From contig DINQ01000010.1 in the NCBI GenBank assembly GCA_002426795.1, forward strand, positions 62,001 through 126,000: DNA of 64,000 bases. The letters are read 5' to 3'. Below the pieces are notes generated by a model that searched no databases, was not told where the DNA came from, and worked only from the letters and a program-made list of their open reading frames with translations. The position numbers were made by a program, and so were the translations under genes. The DNA comes from Bacteroidales bacterium UBA5536 (lineage in GTDB: Bacteria > Bacteroidota > Bacteroidia > Bacteroidales > F082). Each line of letters begins with the position of its first letter. Position 1 is the first letter of the stretch. This document shows, piece after piece, positions 53,801 through 60,857 of this stretch.

Positions 53801-54745
53801 TTTAATGTTATCAAATAAAGTTCTTGCAGCGTAATATTGCGGATAGCGACAAACAATCTTTTCTTCTTTCTTGCTCTTGTCAGGAATGTAAATAAAGTTT
53901 CGGATAATATCACGCAGGCGGTTTTTGTTAAACATCCCCTGAATGAGTGTAAACATACTGTCAATTCCCTGGGCTTCTTGCTGGGTTGCGACAAGCTCCT
54001 GCTTGTCGTATTTATCTCGAAGCTGGAGCTTCGAGTGCCCAGCAACTCTGCGCCAGGCATAGAAAAAATCGTAAGGCGCAAAAAACGAACCTGCTTTGTT
54101 GTTTACGCCATCGCTGATAACGCAAAAAGCATTGTATTTAAACAGTTCGGGAATGTCCCTGCGGTAACGAATTGTTAATTGTTTGAACGCATCGAAAATG
54201 GTAGCTTCTTCGCGAATGGCACTTTTAAACTCAAAAACCACCAAAGGCAAACCATTGATGTAGACGATACCGTCAGGAATGCGTTTTTCAGTGCCGACAA
54301 TTTCCAGTTGATTGACAAACTTGTAAATATTGGTATCGGGTGGGTATTGTGGTTCGCGCGAGGCAGCCAAGCTGATCAACTGATCTGCATTGGGCTGGCG
54401 GTGTTTGTTTAGCCCGGCGTAATTGATGAGTTGAATGTAAATGTCTTTCTGGTTGCGGTCTTCTCTTTTGAGAATAAACCCATCTGAAAGCATTTTTAAA
54501 AATGTTTTGTTGCTTTCGTAAAGGTCGGAAGCCGGAAGCGTTTTAAGTTGAAGAATAATAGAATTGACCTCGTTTACCGTAATGCCTTGCGGTGCGTATT
54601 GGCTTAAAAGAAAATTCCTTAAATCTTCTTCAATCAACACTTCATCAGGCTTGCGGGTAATTGTAATGCCCAAATGATGGGGAAATCCTTCCTGCCCTAA
54701 CAACTCGGCAAAAGCCTGTTCTAATTTTTCTTCGGTGAATTTCAT
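50879..54745 (-). CDS. hsdR: Type I restriction enzyme R subunit (HsdR) carrying two in-frame REP-element insertions, one with a whole RAYT transposase
   Basis: HsdR is the ATP-driven translocase and nuclease of a type I system. The N-terminal nuclease shows PDG (D158) and VFEFKS (E172, K174), Walker A GATGSGKS is at 331-338, the DEAH-type box reads ISDEAHRSQ, and motif VI lies in 'QTISRVNRKFEG'. The protein has 1288 residues. Residues about 612-841 are a complete RAYT domain (HUH motif NHVH, His739 and His741; likely catalytic Tyr805 in RYILNNP) lying between YGLYKNIIAI and VMTRGKDDPKEL, which are adjacent in ordinary HsdR. Residues about 235-255 are encoded by a 62-bp REP pair. Without both, length would be about 1037, normal for the family. 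No stop or frameshift is seen, so a chimeric protein could be made; whether it is active is unknown. Confidence 0.93.
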   Translation of the reverse strand: MKFTEEKLEQAFAELLGQEGFPHHLGITITRKPDEVLIEEDLRNFLLSQYAPQGITVNEVNSIILQLKTLPASDLYESNKTFLKMLSDGFILKREDRNQKDIYIQLINYAGLNKHRQPNADQLISLAASREPQYPPDTNIYKFVNQLEIVGTEKRIPDGIVYINGLPLVVFEFKSAIREEATIFDAFKQLTIRYRRDIPELFKYNAFCVISDGVNNKAGSFFAPYDFFYAWRRVAGHSKLQLRDKYDKQELVATQQEAQGIDSMFTLIQGMFNKNRLRDIIRNFIYIPDKSKKEEKIVCRYPQYYAARTLFDNIKKAQKPEGDGKGGTYFGATGSGKSYTMLYLTRLLMKSEYFESPTIVLITDRTDLDDQLSTQFINAKGFIGDNAVESVESRADLRSKLQGRQSGGVFLTTIHKFTEDTELLTERNNVICISDEAHRSQVNLDQKIRVTEEGVKKTFGFAKYLHDSLPNATYVGFTGTPIDATLDVFGKVVDAYTMTESVRDEITVRIVYEGRAAKVALKNGELEKIEKYYEEAAELGTNAYQIDKSKQETANMYAILGDPDRLQAVAEDFVNHYENRISEGATVKGKAMFVSSSREIAYGLYKNIIAILGTRSSRFEKLDSTNFAQNFTKNFGYPEEWHVGKLPHRNREDLIQSITFRLADSLPQSVMKDIEIEIKHLSEEKRELEKRKKYEYWLDKGYGCCALANKQMAQVVQDALFHHNGDKYDLLAWCIMPNHVHVLIKAKSDLTRIIQSWKSFTGKWAIQNNKKLNLYIDDDAKQFWMPEYWDRFIRDEEHFNNAVRYILNNPGKANLPKDSTAFLYRGLMLDNGSKQELHPTQVRLVMTRGKDDPKELWDMLGTSDDRKELDRQFKNPKSNFKIAIVVDMWLTGFDVPFLDSIYIDKPIQQHNLIQTISRVNRKFEGKNKGLAVDYIGIKKQMNLALAKYNKGDKDNFEDIAESLIIVRNHLDLLAKLFHIFDNTKYFKGTTIQQLNTLNLAAEYVQQSKDFETRYMGLVKRLKAAYDICAGSEQLTQLERDYTHFYLAVRSIVFKLTKGNAPDTAQMNAKVREMIKDALQSDGVEEIFKLGEEASSEQDIFDEDYLAKIDKIKLPNTKIKLLQQLLAKVIGEIRKVNRVKGIDFSRKMQAIVDRYNNRDANDILRSEVYEEMAEALTNLIWDVHNEFNAGDELGIDFEEKAFYDILKELCKKYDFTYPEDKLIDLSKAVKIIVDSQAKFPDWNKRDDIKSALKVELILILDEFGYPPVERDEVYVEIFEQAENFKKNRQ
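52223..52912 (-). mobile_element. RAYT element (REP-associated Y1 transposase with terminal REP hairpins), inserted in frame in hsdR
   Basis: The 690-bp element (exactly 230 codons) begins on the - strand with CTGGGCACTC and a perfect 8-bp hairpin (52905-52898 with 52893-52886). It ends with a second hairpin (GAAGC/GCTTC, 52247-52243 with 52238-52234) and CCCAG. Between them it encodes the RAYT domain: 'GKLPHRNREDLIQSITFRLADSLP' near the start, 'LLAWCIMPNHVHVLI' with the HUH pair, 'FWMPEYWDRFIRDEEHF', and RYILNNP with the catalytic Tyr. All active-site residues I can identify are present. There are no stop codons in the host frame. Confidence 0.88.
53981..54042 (-). mobile_element. Miniature REP pair (MITE-like) with the same ends as the RAYT element, in frame in hsdR
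   Basis: On the - strand it starts CTGGGCACTCGAAGC, identical to the start of the RAYT element, and ends in CCCAG. It holds two perfect 8-bp hairpins with 4-nt loops (54035-54028 with 54023-54016, and 54008-54001 with 53996-53989). It looks like a RAYT element from which the transposase has been lost. It adds about 21 residues to HsdR between 'FFYAWRRVA' and 'EAQGIDSMF'. Confidence 0.85.
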
Positions 54746-54746
54746 T
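54664..54746. repeat. Copy A of an 83-bp direct repeat (start of the intact hsdR)
   Basis: The first 27 codons of hsdR align without gaps to 56358-56440, with 73 of 83 bases identical by my count. The two copies flank the DUF4143 ATPase gene in the same orientation. Confidence 0.9.
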
Positions 54747-54763
54747 GAATATTTATTTTAAAA

Positions 54764-56212
54764 TCAAATTGCACTCTTCATTTTCAATGTTATTTCACCA
54801 ATATTGTAAGAGTAAACTGATGCAGGCACAAATGAAAACTTTAAGTCGTCGATTTTCTTAACTCCTGTTTGGTCAATTGATGTAACCAATGCATTTTGAA
54901 AATCGTTGGATTTACAAAAGGTAATTAAACTCTTCAATTCCAGAGGTTTCTCAAAATAACGATTACTCCATTTTATCTCTACGCCCCACACCGGTTTATA
55001 TCTTTTGTTATCAACCAGCACCAAATCAACCTCGCCTTCATTTCTGCCTTCTTTCCAGCGGGCATAGGTTAAGTCTAATTTTTCACGGTGCATCCATTGC
55101 GAAAGCACAGCAGTTTCAACCATATTACCCATTTCGCTATCGGTCTCGGTAATGGGCGAAAACAAAGCTGTACGCAATGATGGGTTTGTTAAATACACTT
55201 TAAAGCTTGTTACCCTTTTTAACCGCTTGGCACTTACATCTATCTTGTTCAGTACTTTTATCAAAAAAGCAGCTTCCAGGTATTCCAGGTATTTTTTCAA
55301 CGTGTCTTTTTGTATGCCGCTTTCTTTGGCCATTCTCTCGTAAGAAAATTCATTGCCGGTATTGTAAGCAATGTAGGTGAAAAAGCGGTTTAATTCCTGT
55401 ACGTCTTTAATACCATATAAACTGGGTAAATCTCTGAGCAAAACCTTATCTACAATATCGTTTTTCACATAGCGGCTCATATCACTTTGGATTTTTTCCG
55501 ACAATACCACTTCGGGATAGCCTCCAAAATTCAGGTAGTTCACAAATTCCTTGTTCAGTACTTTTATATCATGCGTATGACAATACGGAACCGACTTGTC
55601 GCCATAATCTATATTGCCGTTGTAAATAAGGTGGTTCAGTTTTTTTAAATGAATGTACTCCTGAAAGGTCAATGGGGGCAACATAAAATCGGTAAACCTT
55701 CCTGCTCCGCTTTCAGTGCTGTGCCATTTTAAGGCAGCGGCTGCCGAACCGGAAACAATGAATTTGGTGCCGGGATACGAATCGACCAACACTTTAAGGT
55801 GCCGTTCCCAATCCTTTAAATATTGTATTTCATCAAAAAACACATAACAGTCGGTGAGTTTGGAAAGGTTCTGAGATTTTTTGCACAAGTTTAAAATTTC
55901 TTCTAAACTCAAATTCACATAAATGGGATTATCGATACCTACAAAGAAAATTTGTTGCGGGTTCACTGCTTCTTCTAATAAATGCTGTATGCTATGAAAC
56001 AACATGACTGTTTTGCCAACGCGCCTTGGCCCCATCAATACCAAAGCCCTGCGAACATCTTTTTCTACTACAAAGGGATAAAACAAATCGAAATACAAAC
56101 GCCTCGACATAGAGCCGTAGGTTTCCGGTATTTGCTTCGATACCCACCAGGGGTTTTCGTACTGTAGCCGCTCTATTATTTTTTCTGTTGGAATAAGATT
56201 TAATCCACTCAT
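54764..56212 (-). CDS. AAA ATPase with DUF4143 domain
   Basis: This 482-aa cytoplasmic protein is of the AAA_14/DUF4143 group. Walker A GPRRVGKT is at residues 61-68, Walker B is in 'CYVFFDEIQYLKDW', sensor 1 is in 'FIVSGSAAAALKW', and a C-terminal DUF4143 nuclease-like domain contains 'LDLTYARWKEGRNEGEVDLVLVDNKRYKPVWGVEIKWSNRY' with a PD-(D/E)xK-like pattern. The family is common and of unclear function; some members sit in defence islands. The gene lies between the remnant hsdR start and the intact hsdR and has its own -7 box. Confidence 0.9.
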   Translation of the reverse strand: MSGLNLIPTEKIIERLQYENPWWVSKQIPETYGSMSRRLYFDLFYPFVVEKDVRRALVLMGPRRVGKTVMLFHSIQHLLEEAVNPQQIFFVGIDNPIYVNLSLEEILNLCKKSQNLSKLTDCYVFFDEIQYLKDWERHLKVLVDSYPGTKFIVSGSAAAALKWHSTESGAGRFTDFMLPPLTFQEYIHLKKLNHLIYNGNIDYGDKSVPYCHTHDIKVLNKEFVNYLNFGGYPEVVLSEKIQSDMSRYVKNDIVDKVLLRDLPSLYGIKDVQELNRFFTYIAYNTGNEFSYERMAKESGIQKDTLKKYLEYLEAAFLIKVLNKIDVSAKRLKRVTSFKVYLTNPSLRTALFSPITETDSEMGNMVETAVLSQWMHREKLDLTYARWKEGRNEGEVDLVLVDNKRYKPVWGVEIKWSNRYFEKPLELKSLITFCKSNDFQNALVTSIDQTGVKKIDDLKFSFVPASVYSYNIGEITLKMKSAI

Positions 56213-56229
56213 AAAATTATTTATTTCGA

Positions 56230-56237
56230 CAAATATA
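56230..56237 (-). promoter_or_regulatory. -7 box of the DUF4143 ATPase gene
   Basis: TATATTTG on the - strand lies 18 nt before the ATG. No clear -33 element was seen. It suggests that the gene, and possibly hsdR behind it, is transcribed on its own. Confidence 0.5.
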
Positions 56238-56313
56238 GTTAAAATAAGCAGAATGCATTATATCTATTTGTACATTTTTGTAAGTATTAAATTTTTTCAA
56301 TCCGAAATTGTCT

Positions 56314-56439
56314 CTAATTTGGAAAGAAGAAAATCATTTTTGGGCTTACCAGAAAACTAATACCCAAGTGGTGCGGAAATCCTTCCTGCCCCAATAACTG
56401 GGTAAACGCCTTTTCTAATTTTTCTTCGGTGAATTTCAT
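56314..56439 (-). pseudogene. Truncated hsdR start (41 codons)
   Basis: The frame begins at an ATG that overlaps the rloB stop as ATGA and reads MKFTEEKLEKAF..LLGQEGFPHHLGI, matching the intact HsdR at 24 of the first 27 residues. It then diverges into unrelated sequence and stops. This is the likely original hsdR start, coupled to rloB, left behind when the ATPase and the present hsdR came in. Confidence 0.85.
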
Positions 56440-57014
56440 TTCATAAATAAATCAAATGCTTTATAAATATTTGAATATGAGGGGCTGTCATCATTGAAAT
56501 CTCTCGCTCTTTCAATTGCTGTTTTTAGTTTATTGTCAGAACATAAGTCCGAAACCCATTTCTCCTTTTCTAAAAAAAGTGTTGTTTTTTCATAATTAAT
56601 CAAGTATTTCCTTAAAGCTCTTGCTACAGCATCCGAATTACTAAAATACTTGTTTGTATTCTTGAAATGGAGCAAAAACCAATATTCTACAGAAGGTAAG
56701 CTATCGCAAAAAATCACATTTTCTTTTCGGCTATATTTTTTTACTAGTCTGTTCAGTTTCTTTTTTTCAGCTTCAACACGTTGCGAAACATCAGTATCAA
56801 AAACACAAATGGCAATACCACCACCTTCAATCGCTTCATCGATTTTCCGATCCATTTTCGTGAGTGAAGTTATTCCAAAAAAGTATGGCTTAAGTATATA
56901 ACGATAATTAAAAAGTGAACGGATATGTTTAAAATAATACTGTTCGGTCATACCTTCGCCAATTAAAGTAATAACAGGCGATTTTTGACTTCGGTTATTT
57001 ATTGGCCTGCCCAT
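56436..57014 (-). CDS. rloB: RloB-family protein (TOPRIM-like)
   Basis: This 192-aa protein has a TOPRIM-like layout: the acidic loop GEGMTEQYYF (E20, E24) and VFDTDVS (D73, D75), as in the RloB family and the nuclease half of OLD-type proteins. 'SVEYWFLLHFKNTNKYFSN' is a typical RloB segment. RloB genes are known as 'restriction-linked ORFs' inside type I loci. It lies 10 nt after the AAA ATPase gene and overlaps the hsdR remnant, so it belonged to the restriction operon. It probably acts with that ATPase as a nuclease-type defence pair (inferred). Confidence 0.87.
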   Translation of the reverse strand: MGRPINNRSQKSPVITLIGEGMTEQYYFKHIRSLFNYRYILKPYFFGITSLTKMDRKIDEAIEGGGIAICVFDTDVSQRVEAEKKKLNRLVKKYSRKENVIFCDSLPSVEYWFLLHFKNTNKYFSNSDAVARALRKYLINYEKTTLFLEKEKWVSDLCSDNKLKTAIERARDFNDDSPSYSNIYKAFDLFMK

Positions 57015-57024
57015 TTGATAATAT

Positions 57025-58317
57025 TTATAAATTTATTCTTGGAATAGCGCCAAATCTACCCTGACGATAGGCTTTTTGTAAAGATGCTAAACGATTCAAT
57101 CCATTAAATTCTACTAATGAATAAAGTTCTGATGATCCAGCCTTGTTTTTTTCAGTAAACCAAACCGAGTCTTTTCTGAATAGTTCATCTGTTTGATTTA
57201 ACAACGGGTCATAATGCGTTGCGATAAGGAGCTGAGCCCGATTATTCTTATTCTCAAGAAATTTTTTCAATAGATATACTATGAGGTCTGGGTGTAACGA
57301 AGATTCAATTTCGTCAATAGCAAGAAAAGCATTAGCCTGCAAAGTCAAGTAAAGTGCTGTCTGAACCCCGGTAATTCTTCGTGTGCCTTCAGATTCATTC
57401 TCCTCAGGTAAGGTATAAATTTCAGTTCCTCTCAGATTTGTAACTGTGTGTTCAAAATCGGTTGAAATTTGTGTGAAGGCCTTCTCTTCTTTCAATCGTT
57501 CCTTTTCTTCTTCTGGAAATGTATCTGACTTTAATATGTAATCCAGAAAGTGAGGAGGAACATCTTTCTTTTCAACTTTGGATTTTATATCTGTAATATT
57601 AAAATCAGCCTCCCTGACAAACTCGAGCAAATGCTTCTTCAAAATTTCATCTTTTTGGATTCTGCTTTCTGCAAATTCAAACATCGGCGAATCCGGATTA
57701 ATCGTATCTAATACTCTTTGCTTCATCCAGTCACGTGCAGCATCTATTTTTGGCAAAGCAACATTAACCTGATTGCGTGCTGCAAAAAATGAAATATTGG
57801 GCAAACATTTAAGATTTATCTCCTCTTTTGCCACTGGACTTATTTTTACTGAAGCCTGGTTAAATGATACTATTGATACATCTTTATTCAGAGTTCTGTC
57901 AAAAAGCAGAGTTGGTTGTACTGAACTATAATAATATAGCTTCTCTGAATGAATCCTGTTTTCATCAACTTCAAGTTGGTACCAATATCTGGTTTCATCA
58001 ACATAAAACTTCATTGAGAAAGATGAAGGTAGTTTTGGGGTCTCCCGGTCTAATTTAAATGGGATGGCATCGGTTTTTTCTGTTATATCCTTCTTCGATT
58101 CAAACCAGAAATCGTGTAAAAACTCAAATGCTCTTATAAGATTAGACTTACCTGAAGCATTCGCTCCATAAACTACTGCAAAGCGCAGCAATCGAACACC
58201 CCGGGCAACCTCTACAACCTGATAATCTTCAAATGTTCTATCTTTCGTTGCTTCAAAACTAAATGTAACTTCCTCCTTAAAAGAAAGGAAGTTACTAATC
58301 TTCAACTCCTGTATCAT
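57025..58317 (-). CDS. rloA: AAA15/OLD-like ATPase (RloA-like)
   Basis: This 430-aa ABC/SMC-type ATPase starts 'MIQELKISNFLSFKEEVTFSFEATKD', with Walker A GANASGKS at residues 51-58, a signature region and Walker B in 'AFLAIDEIESSLHPDLIVYLLKKF', followed by 'LLIATHYDPLLNQ' with the H-loop. It is the usual partner of RloB. By analogy with OLD-type ATPase/TOPRIM pairs it may sense infection and activate the RloB nuclease. A -7 box TACTTTTG (58348-58341, - strand) forms one arm of an inverted repeat upstream. Confidence 0.88.
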   Translation of the reverse strand: MIQELKISNFLSFKEEVTFSFEATKDRTFEDYQVVEVARGVRLLRFAVVYGANASGKSNLIRAFEFLHDFWFESKKDITEKTDAIPFKLDRETPKLPSSFSMKFYVDETRYWYQLEVDENRIHSEKLYYYSSVQPTLLFDRTLNKDVSIVSFNQASVKISPVAKEEINLKCLPNISFFAARNQVNVALPKIDAARDWMKQRVLDTINPDSPMFEFAESRIQKDEILKKHLLEFVREADFNITDIKSKVEKKDVPPHFLDYILKSDTFPEEEKERLKEEKAFTQISTDFEHTVTNLRGTEIYTLPEENESEGTRRITGVQTALYLTLQANAFLAIDEIESSLHPDLIVYLLKKFLENKNNRAQLLIATHYDPLLNQTDELFRKDSVWFTEKNKAGSSELYSLVEFNGLNRLASLQKAYRQGRFGAIPRINL

Positions 58318-58340
58318 AGTTATGTGATTCTAAAACATGA

Positions 58341-58388
58341 CAAAAGTACATTTAAAATTGAATACTCGTTATTTTAAATGTACTTTTG
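58341..58388. repeat. Perfect 18-bp inverted repeat between TIR-STING and rloA
   Basis: 58341-58358 and 58371-58388 are exact inverted copies separated by 12 nt. Each arm includes a TAnnTTTG box (TACTTTTG), one per strand. No long T-run follows on the - strand, so it is not a classic terminator. It may be an operator or a promoter-bearing palindrome. Confidence 0.9.
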
Positions 58389-58417
58389 ACAGAAAACTAT
58401 CATTTTTTAAGAATAAA

Positions 58418-59290
58418 TCACAAAAATTCAATCAGAATATTATCAGTGTAAGCCCCATGCTTATTAACTAACATTTCCAATGTTCCTTTGAAATCTCGAA
58501 GTTCGTGCTGAATCCAATCCTCCTTTTCGACATCAATCCCGATTTCATTTGGTGGAACCATAAAATCAATAAGATGATAAATAGTATTGAGTGTTTTAGG
58601 GATATCCCAAAAGCAATTCTTTTCATCATTATACTTATATGCAATAGGCATGCCTCCGGAAGTCTCTGTGCTAGGGTGAACGGAAATATATTTATCTTTC
58701 TGTGCTACAATATCTGAAATATTGTTTGGTAATAGAATTTTAAATTTAAAGTCTGATGTTAGGGCATACTGCCTTTTTGCAAAAGGCTTTATATAATTTT
58801 CATAATATCCAAACGCTAGAGCCGCTGACGGAACAGGTTTTAAATTGAAACTTCCTTTCGTTTTTACTATTTCTGAGATAATATTCTCAATTTTTCTTGC
58901 TAGGTTTTTTTTATTATACTTTATTACCGTTACTCCGAAATAATCTGACGGAAGGGAAATATTGTCGGAAGTAATCAGAAATGCTCTTTGCAACCCTAGG
59001 CTACCTAAGAATAGGCCTGCTTCGAATAATACATTGTCTCTCATTGTATTAAAAATACGCAACCGCTTTATTGCTAGATCATCTTTTGAAGCCACCAGAA
59101 TGCCATAATCGTATCTCCTGGATGCTCTCACAAGGCAGTCCAATGTGTTCTTATTTTGTGAAAAAACTTGACCATCCTTCCATGTCTCACATCCAATCCA
59201 ATCGCCTAATTGATCATTAATTCCATTCTTAATCTGTTCAGCAACCTTATGACCTTCGCTTGAAGACCCGATAAAAATTTTTCTTTTCAT
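58418..59290 (-). CDS. cap12: TIR-STING effector of a CBASS system
   Basis: This 290-aa protein has two domains. Residues about 3-130 are a TIR-like nucleotide-hydrolase domain (PF10137 type): 'KRKIFIGSSSEGHKVAEQI', 'DYGILVASKDD' and 'RDNVLFEAGLFLGSLG', where E90 is in the position of the catalytic glutamate of NAD+-cleaving TIRs. Residues about 154-290 match bacterial STING ('PSAALAFGYYENYIKPFAKRQY', 'FKFKILLPNNISDI', 'RDFKGTLEML'). Bacterial STING binds cyclic di-GMP, assembles into filaments and activates the TIR to destroy NAD+, which halts growth of infected cells. The gene overlaps the E2-like gene by 4 nt. Confidence 0.87.
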   Translation of the reverse strand: MKRKIFIGSSSEGHKVAEQIKNGINDQLGDWIGCETWKDGQVFSQNKNTLDCLVRASRRYDYGILVASKDDLAIKRLRIFNTMRDNVLFEAGLFLGSLGLQRAFLITSDNISLPSDYFGVTVIKYNKKNLARKIENIISEIVKTKGSFNLKPVPSAALAFGYYENYIKPFAKRQYALTSDFKFKILLPNNISDIVAQKDKYISVHPSTETSGGMPIAYKYNDEKNCFWDIPKTLNTIYHLIDFMVPPNEIGIDVEKEDWIQHELRDFKGTLEMLVNKHGAYTDNILIEFL

Positions 59291-59916
59291 TTTGAGATTA
59301 ATATTAAATCGTTTATAACTTTTTGTTTACCAATAATTTGAAGCATTTCTTCTACAAAAAAATGACACTTCTTGTATTTAATTCCGCTATTACAATAGCA
59401 TTTGTCATTCCGTCCTGTTTTTGAATTTCCGAATGCACGTTCAATACAGAAAAACCAAAATTTTGGGTTACTGCTTCTAAATAGCTCACAATAGAACAAT
59501 CTAACACCGGCCTTGCCATGAGGATACTCATTCAGGTAGCGACCTGTTTTGATCCTATAAAGCTGATTCGCAAAATAAGGGATCACCTCTTTTTCAATAA
59601 AATTTATCAATGTAATTCCATTGTGGCATTTTATAATCTCATCCTGCTCAACAGTTATGCAGCAGGAGTTGTCAGAGAATTTATGCCAGTCAATATCACA
59701 CGGTATGTCTCCAACAACCTCAAAAATTTTCGGAAAACGATAAGGAAATTCTTCTGTCGGATGTATTTCAACAGAAAAACTTCCTATTACCGTTGAGCTT
59801 TCATCAGCAATATCCAATATCCCTTTCAGGAAATCCTGTCCATTAATATGTTTTATTGACAGATCAGGAAATACAGAGATAACCTCCGGAAGCTGGTTTT
59901 TGAAATCCTGGTTCAT
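59287..59916 (-). CDS. E2-like protein with a C-terminal SEC-C zinc motif
   Basis: This 209-aa protein has an E2/UBC-like fold pattern at residues about 1-150: 'GSFSVEIHPTEEFPYRFPKIFEVVG', then 'DWHKFSDNSCCITV', where Cys85 or Cys86 after the WH (His78) fits the catalytic cysteine, and 'HGKAGVRLFYCELF'. At residues 173-185 there is a SEC-C zinc motif (CxC, eight residues, then CH) in 'GRNDKCYCNSGIKYKKCH'. E2-only ('short' type II) CBASS systems use such a protein to act on the CD-NTase. It overlaps both neighbours by ATGA, so the three genes are translationally coupled. Confidence 0.8.
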   Translation of the reverse strand: MNQDFKNQLPEVISVFPDLSIKHINGQDFLKGILDIADESSTVIGSFSVEIHPTEEFPYRFPKIFEVVGDIPCDIDWHKFSDNSCCITVEQDEIIKCHNGITLINFIEKEVIPYFANQLYRIKTGRYLNEYPHGKAGVRLFYCELFRSSNPKFWFFCIERAFGNSKTGRNDKCYCNSGIKYKKCHFFVEEMLQIIGKQKVINDLILISK

Positions 59917-60857
59917 TCGTCAATCTTATAGAATGGACGTGAAGACCCAATTACTGGAATTAGCTTTGCGCTGGAACTTGATTCCTCATCTTCATCCTCA
60001 CCATCAGGAAATCTATCCCCAAGATGTTTTTTCCAAAGATTACTCGCTTTCAGCTTATTCTTCTCAGCGATTGCCTTTGTTGCATCCTCAATAAACTTCG
60101 ACAGATTGTCCATAAAGTTAGATTCTTTAGTTTCTGAGTATCCTACAAATAAATCATCTTTCGGAGTGGTGGGCATCACACAGCGAAACGACTTTTTAAG
60201 TTCCTTTTCAATTTCTTTAAGGAGAAATCTTAAGGCTACATCATCTCTCGAATTGGATTGAAAATGGTTCATTGTTAGCACGGTCATAGCCAGCCCACTT
60301 GGCATATCCTGCCGCTTGTGGTCGCACCATGATTTCAGGTATTTCACCATTCTCACCATCTGATCGGTTTTTATCCTGCGAAACTCAAGAACAAATTCTC
60401 GAGGATCGTCAATTCGGAAACCAACATTTTTTACAGCCAGATTGGGATGATCTTCAGTCTCTTCATCAAAAACAAAAACTGGTAAATCAATATTGTAACC
60501 AGCCTTAAAATCTACCCTGATACATTTCTTCTTATGCTCAGGAGTTGCTTCAGTTGTGCCATCAACTGCTTCCTTTACCCATCGCTGCAAAGTACTCGAT
60601 GTAACCTTATCAGGATTTTCCTTAAAGTAAACTCCGTCATCCAAATCGCAGGTATCGTCCTTTGTTCTTATAAGAGTCTTTAACTTGTACGATCCCTGAA
60701 TAAAGAAAACAGGAGTGTAATTGGGATGATTCTTTGAAAAATGATCTCTGATATCATCACGAAGATTATTCTTCGATCTAATCAGCGCATCTTTCTTGGT
60801 TTTTGTAATGTTCAACTCGTTGTCAAACTTTTTGAATAATGTGTCAAGATTTGCCAT
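59913..60857 (-). CDS. CD-NTase (cGAS/DncV-like nucleotidyltransferase) of a CBASS system
   Basis: This 314-aa cytoplasmic enzyme has the polymerase-beta-like signature GS (G55, S56 in FIQGSYKLKT), followed by the catalytic DxD in 'CDLDDGVYF' (D71, D73) and the third acid D124 in 'GYNIDLPVFVF'. CD-NTases make cyclic oligonucleotides on phage infection. Pairing with a STING effector predicts that the product is cyclic di-GMP, as in described STING-CBASS operons (clade E), but the clade cannot be set by eye. It is the first gene of the operon. The C-terminal tail is acidic, then ends in 'IPVIGSSRPFYKID', a position where E2-type systems modify the CD-NTase. Confidence 0.88.
   Translation of the reverse strand: MANLDTLFKKFDNELNITKTKKDALIRSKNNLRDDIRDHFSKNHPNYTPVFFIQGSYKLKTLIRTKDDTCDLDDGVYFKENPDKVTSSTLQRWVKEAVDGTTEATPEHKKKCIRVDFKAGYNIDLPVFVFDEETEDHPNLAVKNVGFRIDDPREFVLEFRRIKTDQMVRMVKYLKSWCDHKRQDMPSGLAMTVLTMNHFQSNSRDDVALRFLLKEIEKELKKSFRCVMPTTPKDDLFVGYSETKESNFMDNLSKFIEDATKAIAEKNKLKASNLWKKHLGDRFPDGEDEDEESSSSAKLIPVIGSSRPFYKIDE

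Noticed and set aside
51380..54412. Several + strand frames opposite hsdR
   Set aside because: They are antisense shadows of a gene with strong conserved motifs.
58341..58388. Intrinsic terminator of the CBASS operon
   Set aside because: The stem is AT-rich and not followed by a T-run on the - strand; treated as an inverted repeat of unknown role.
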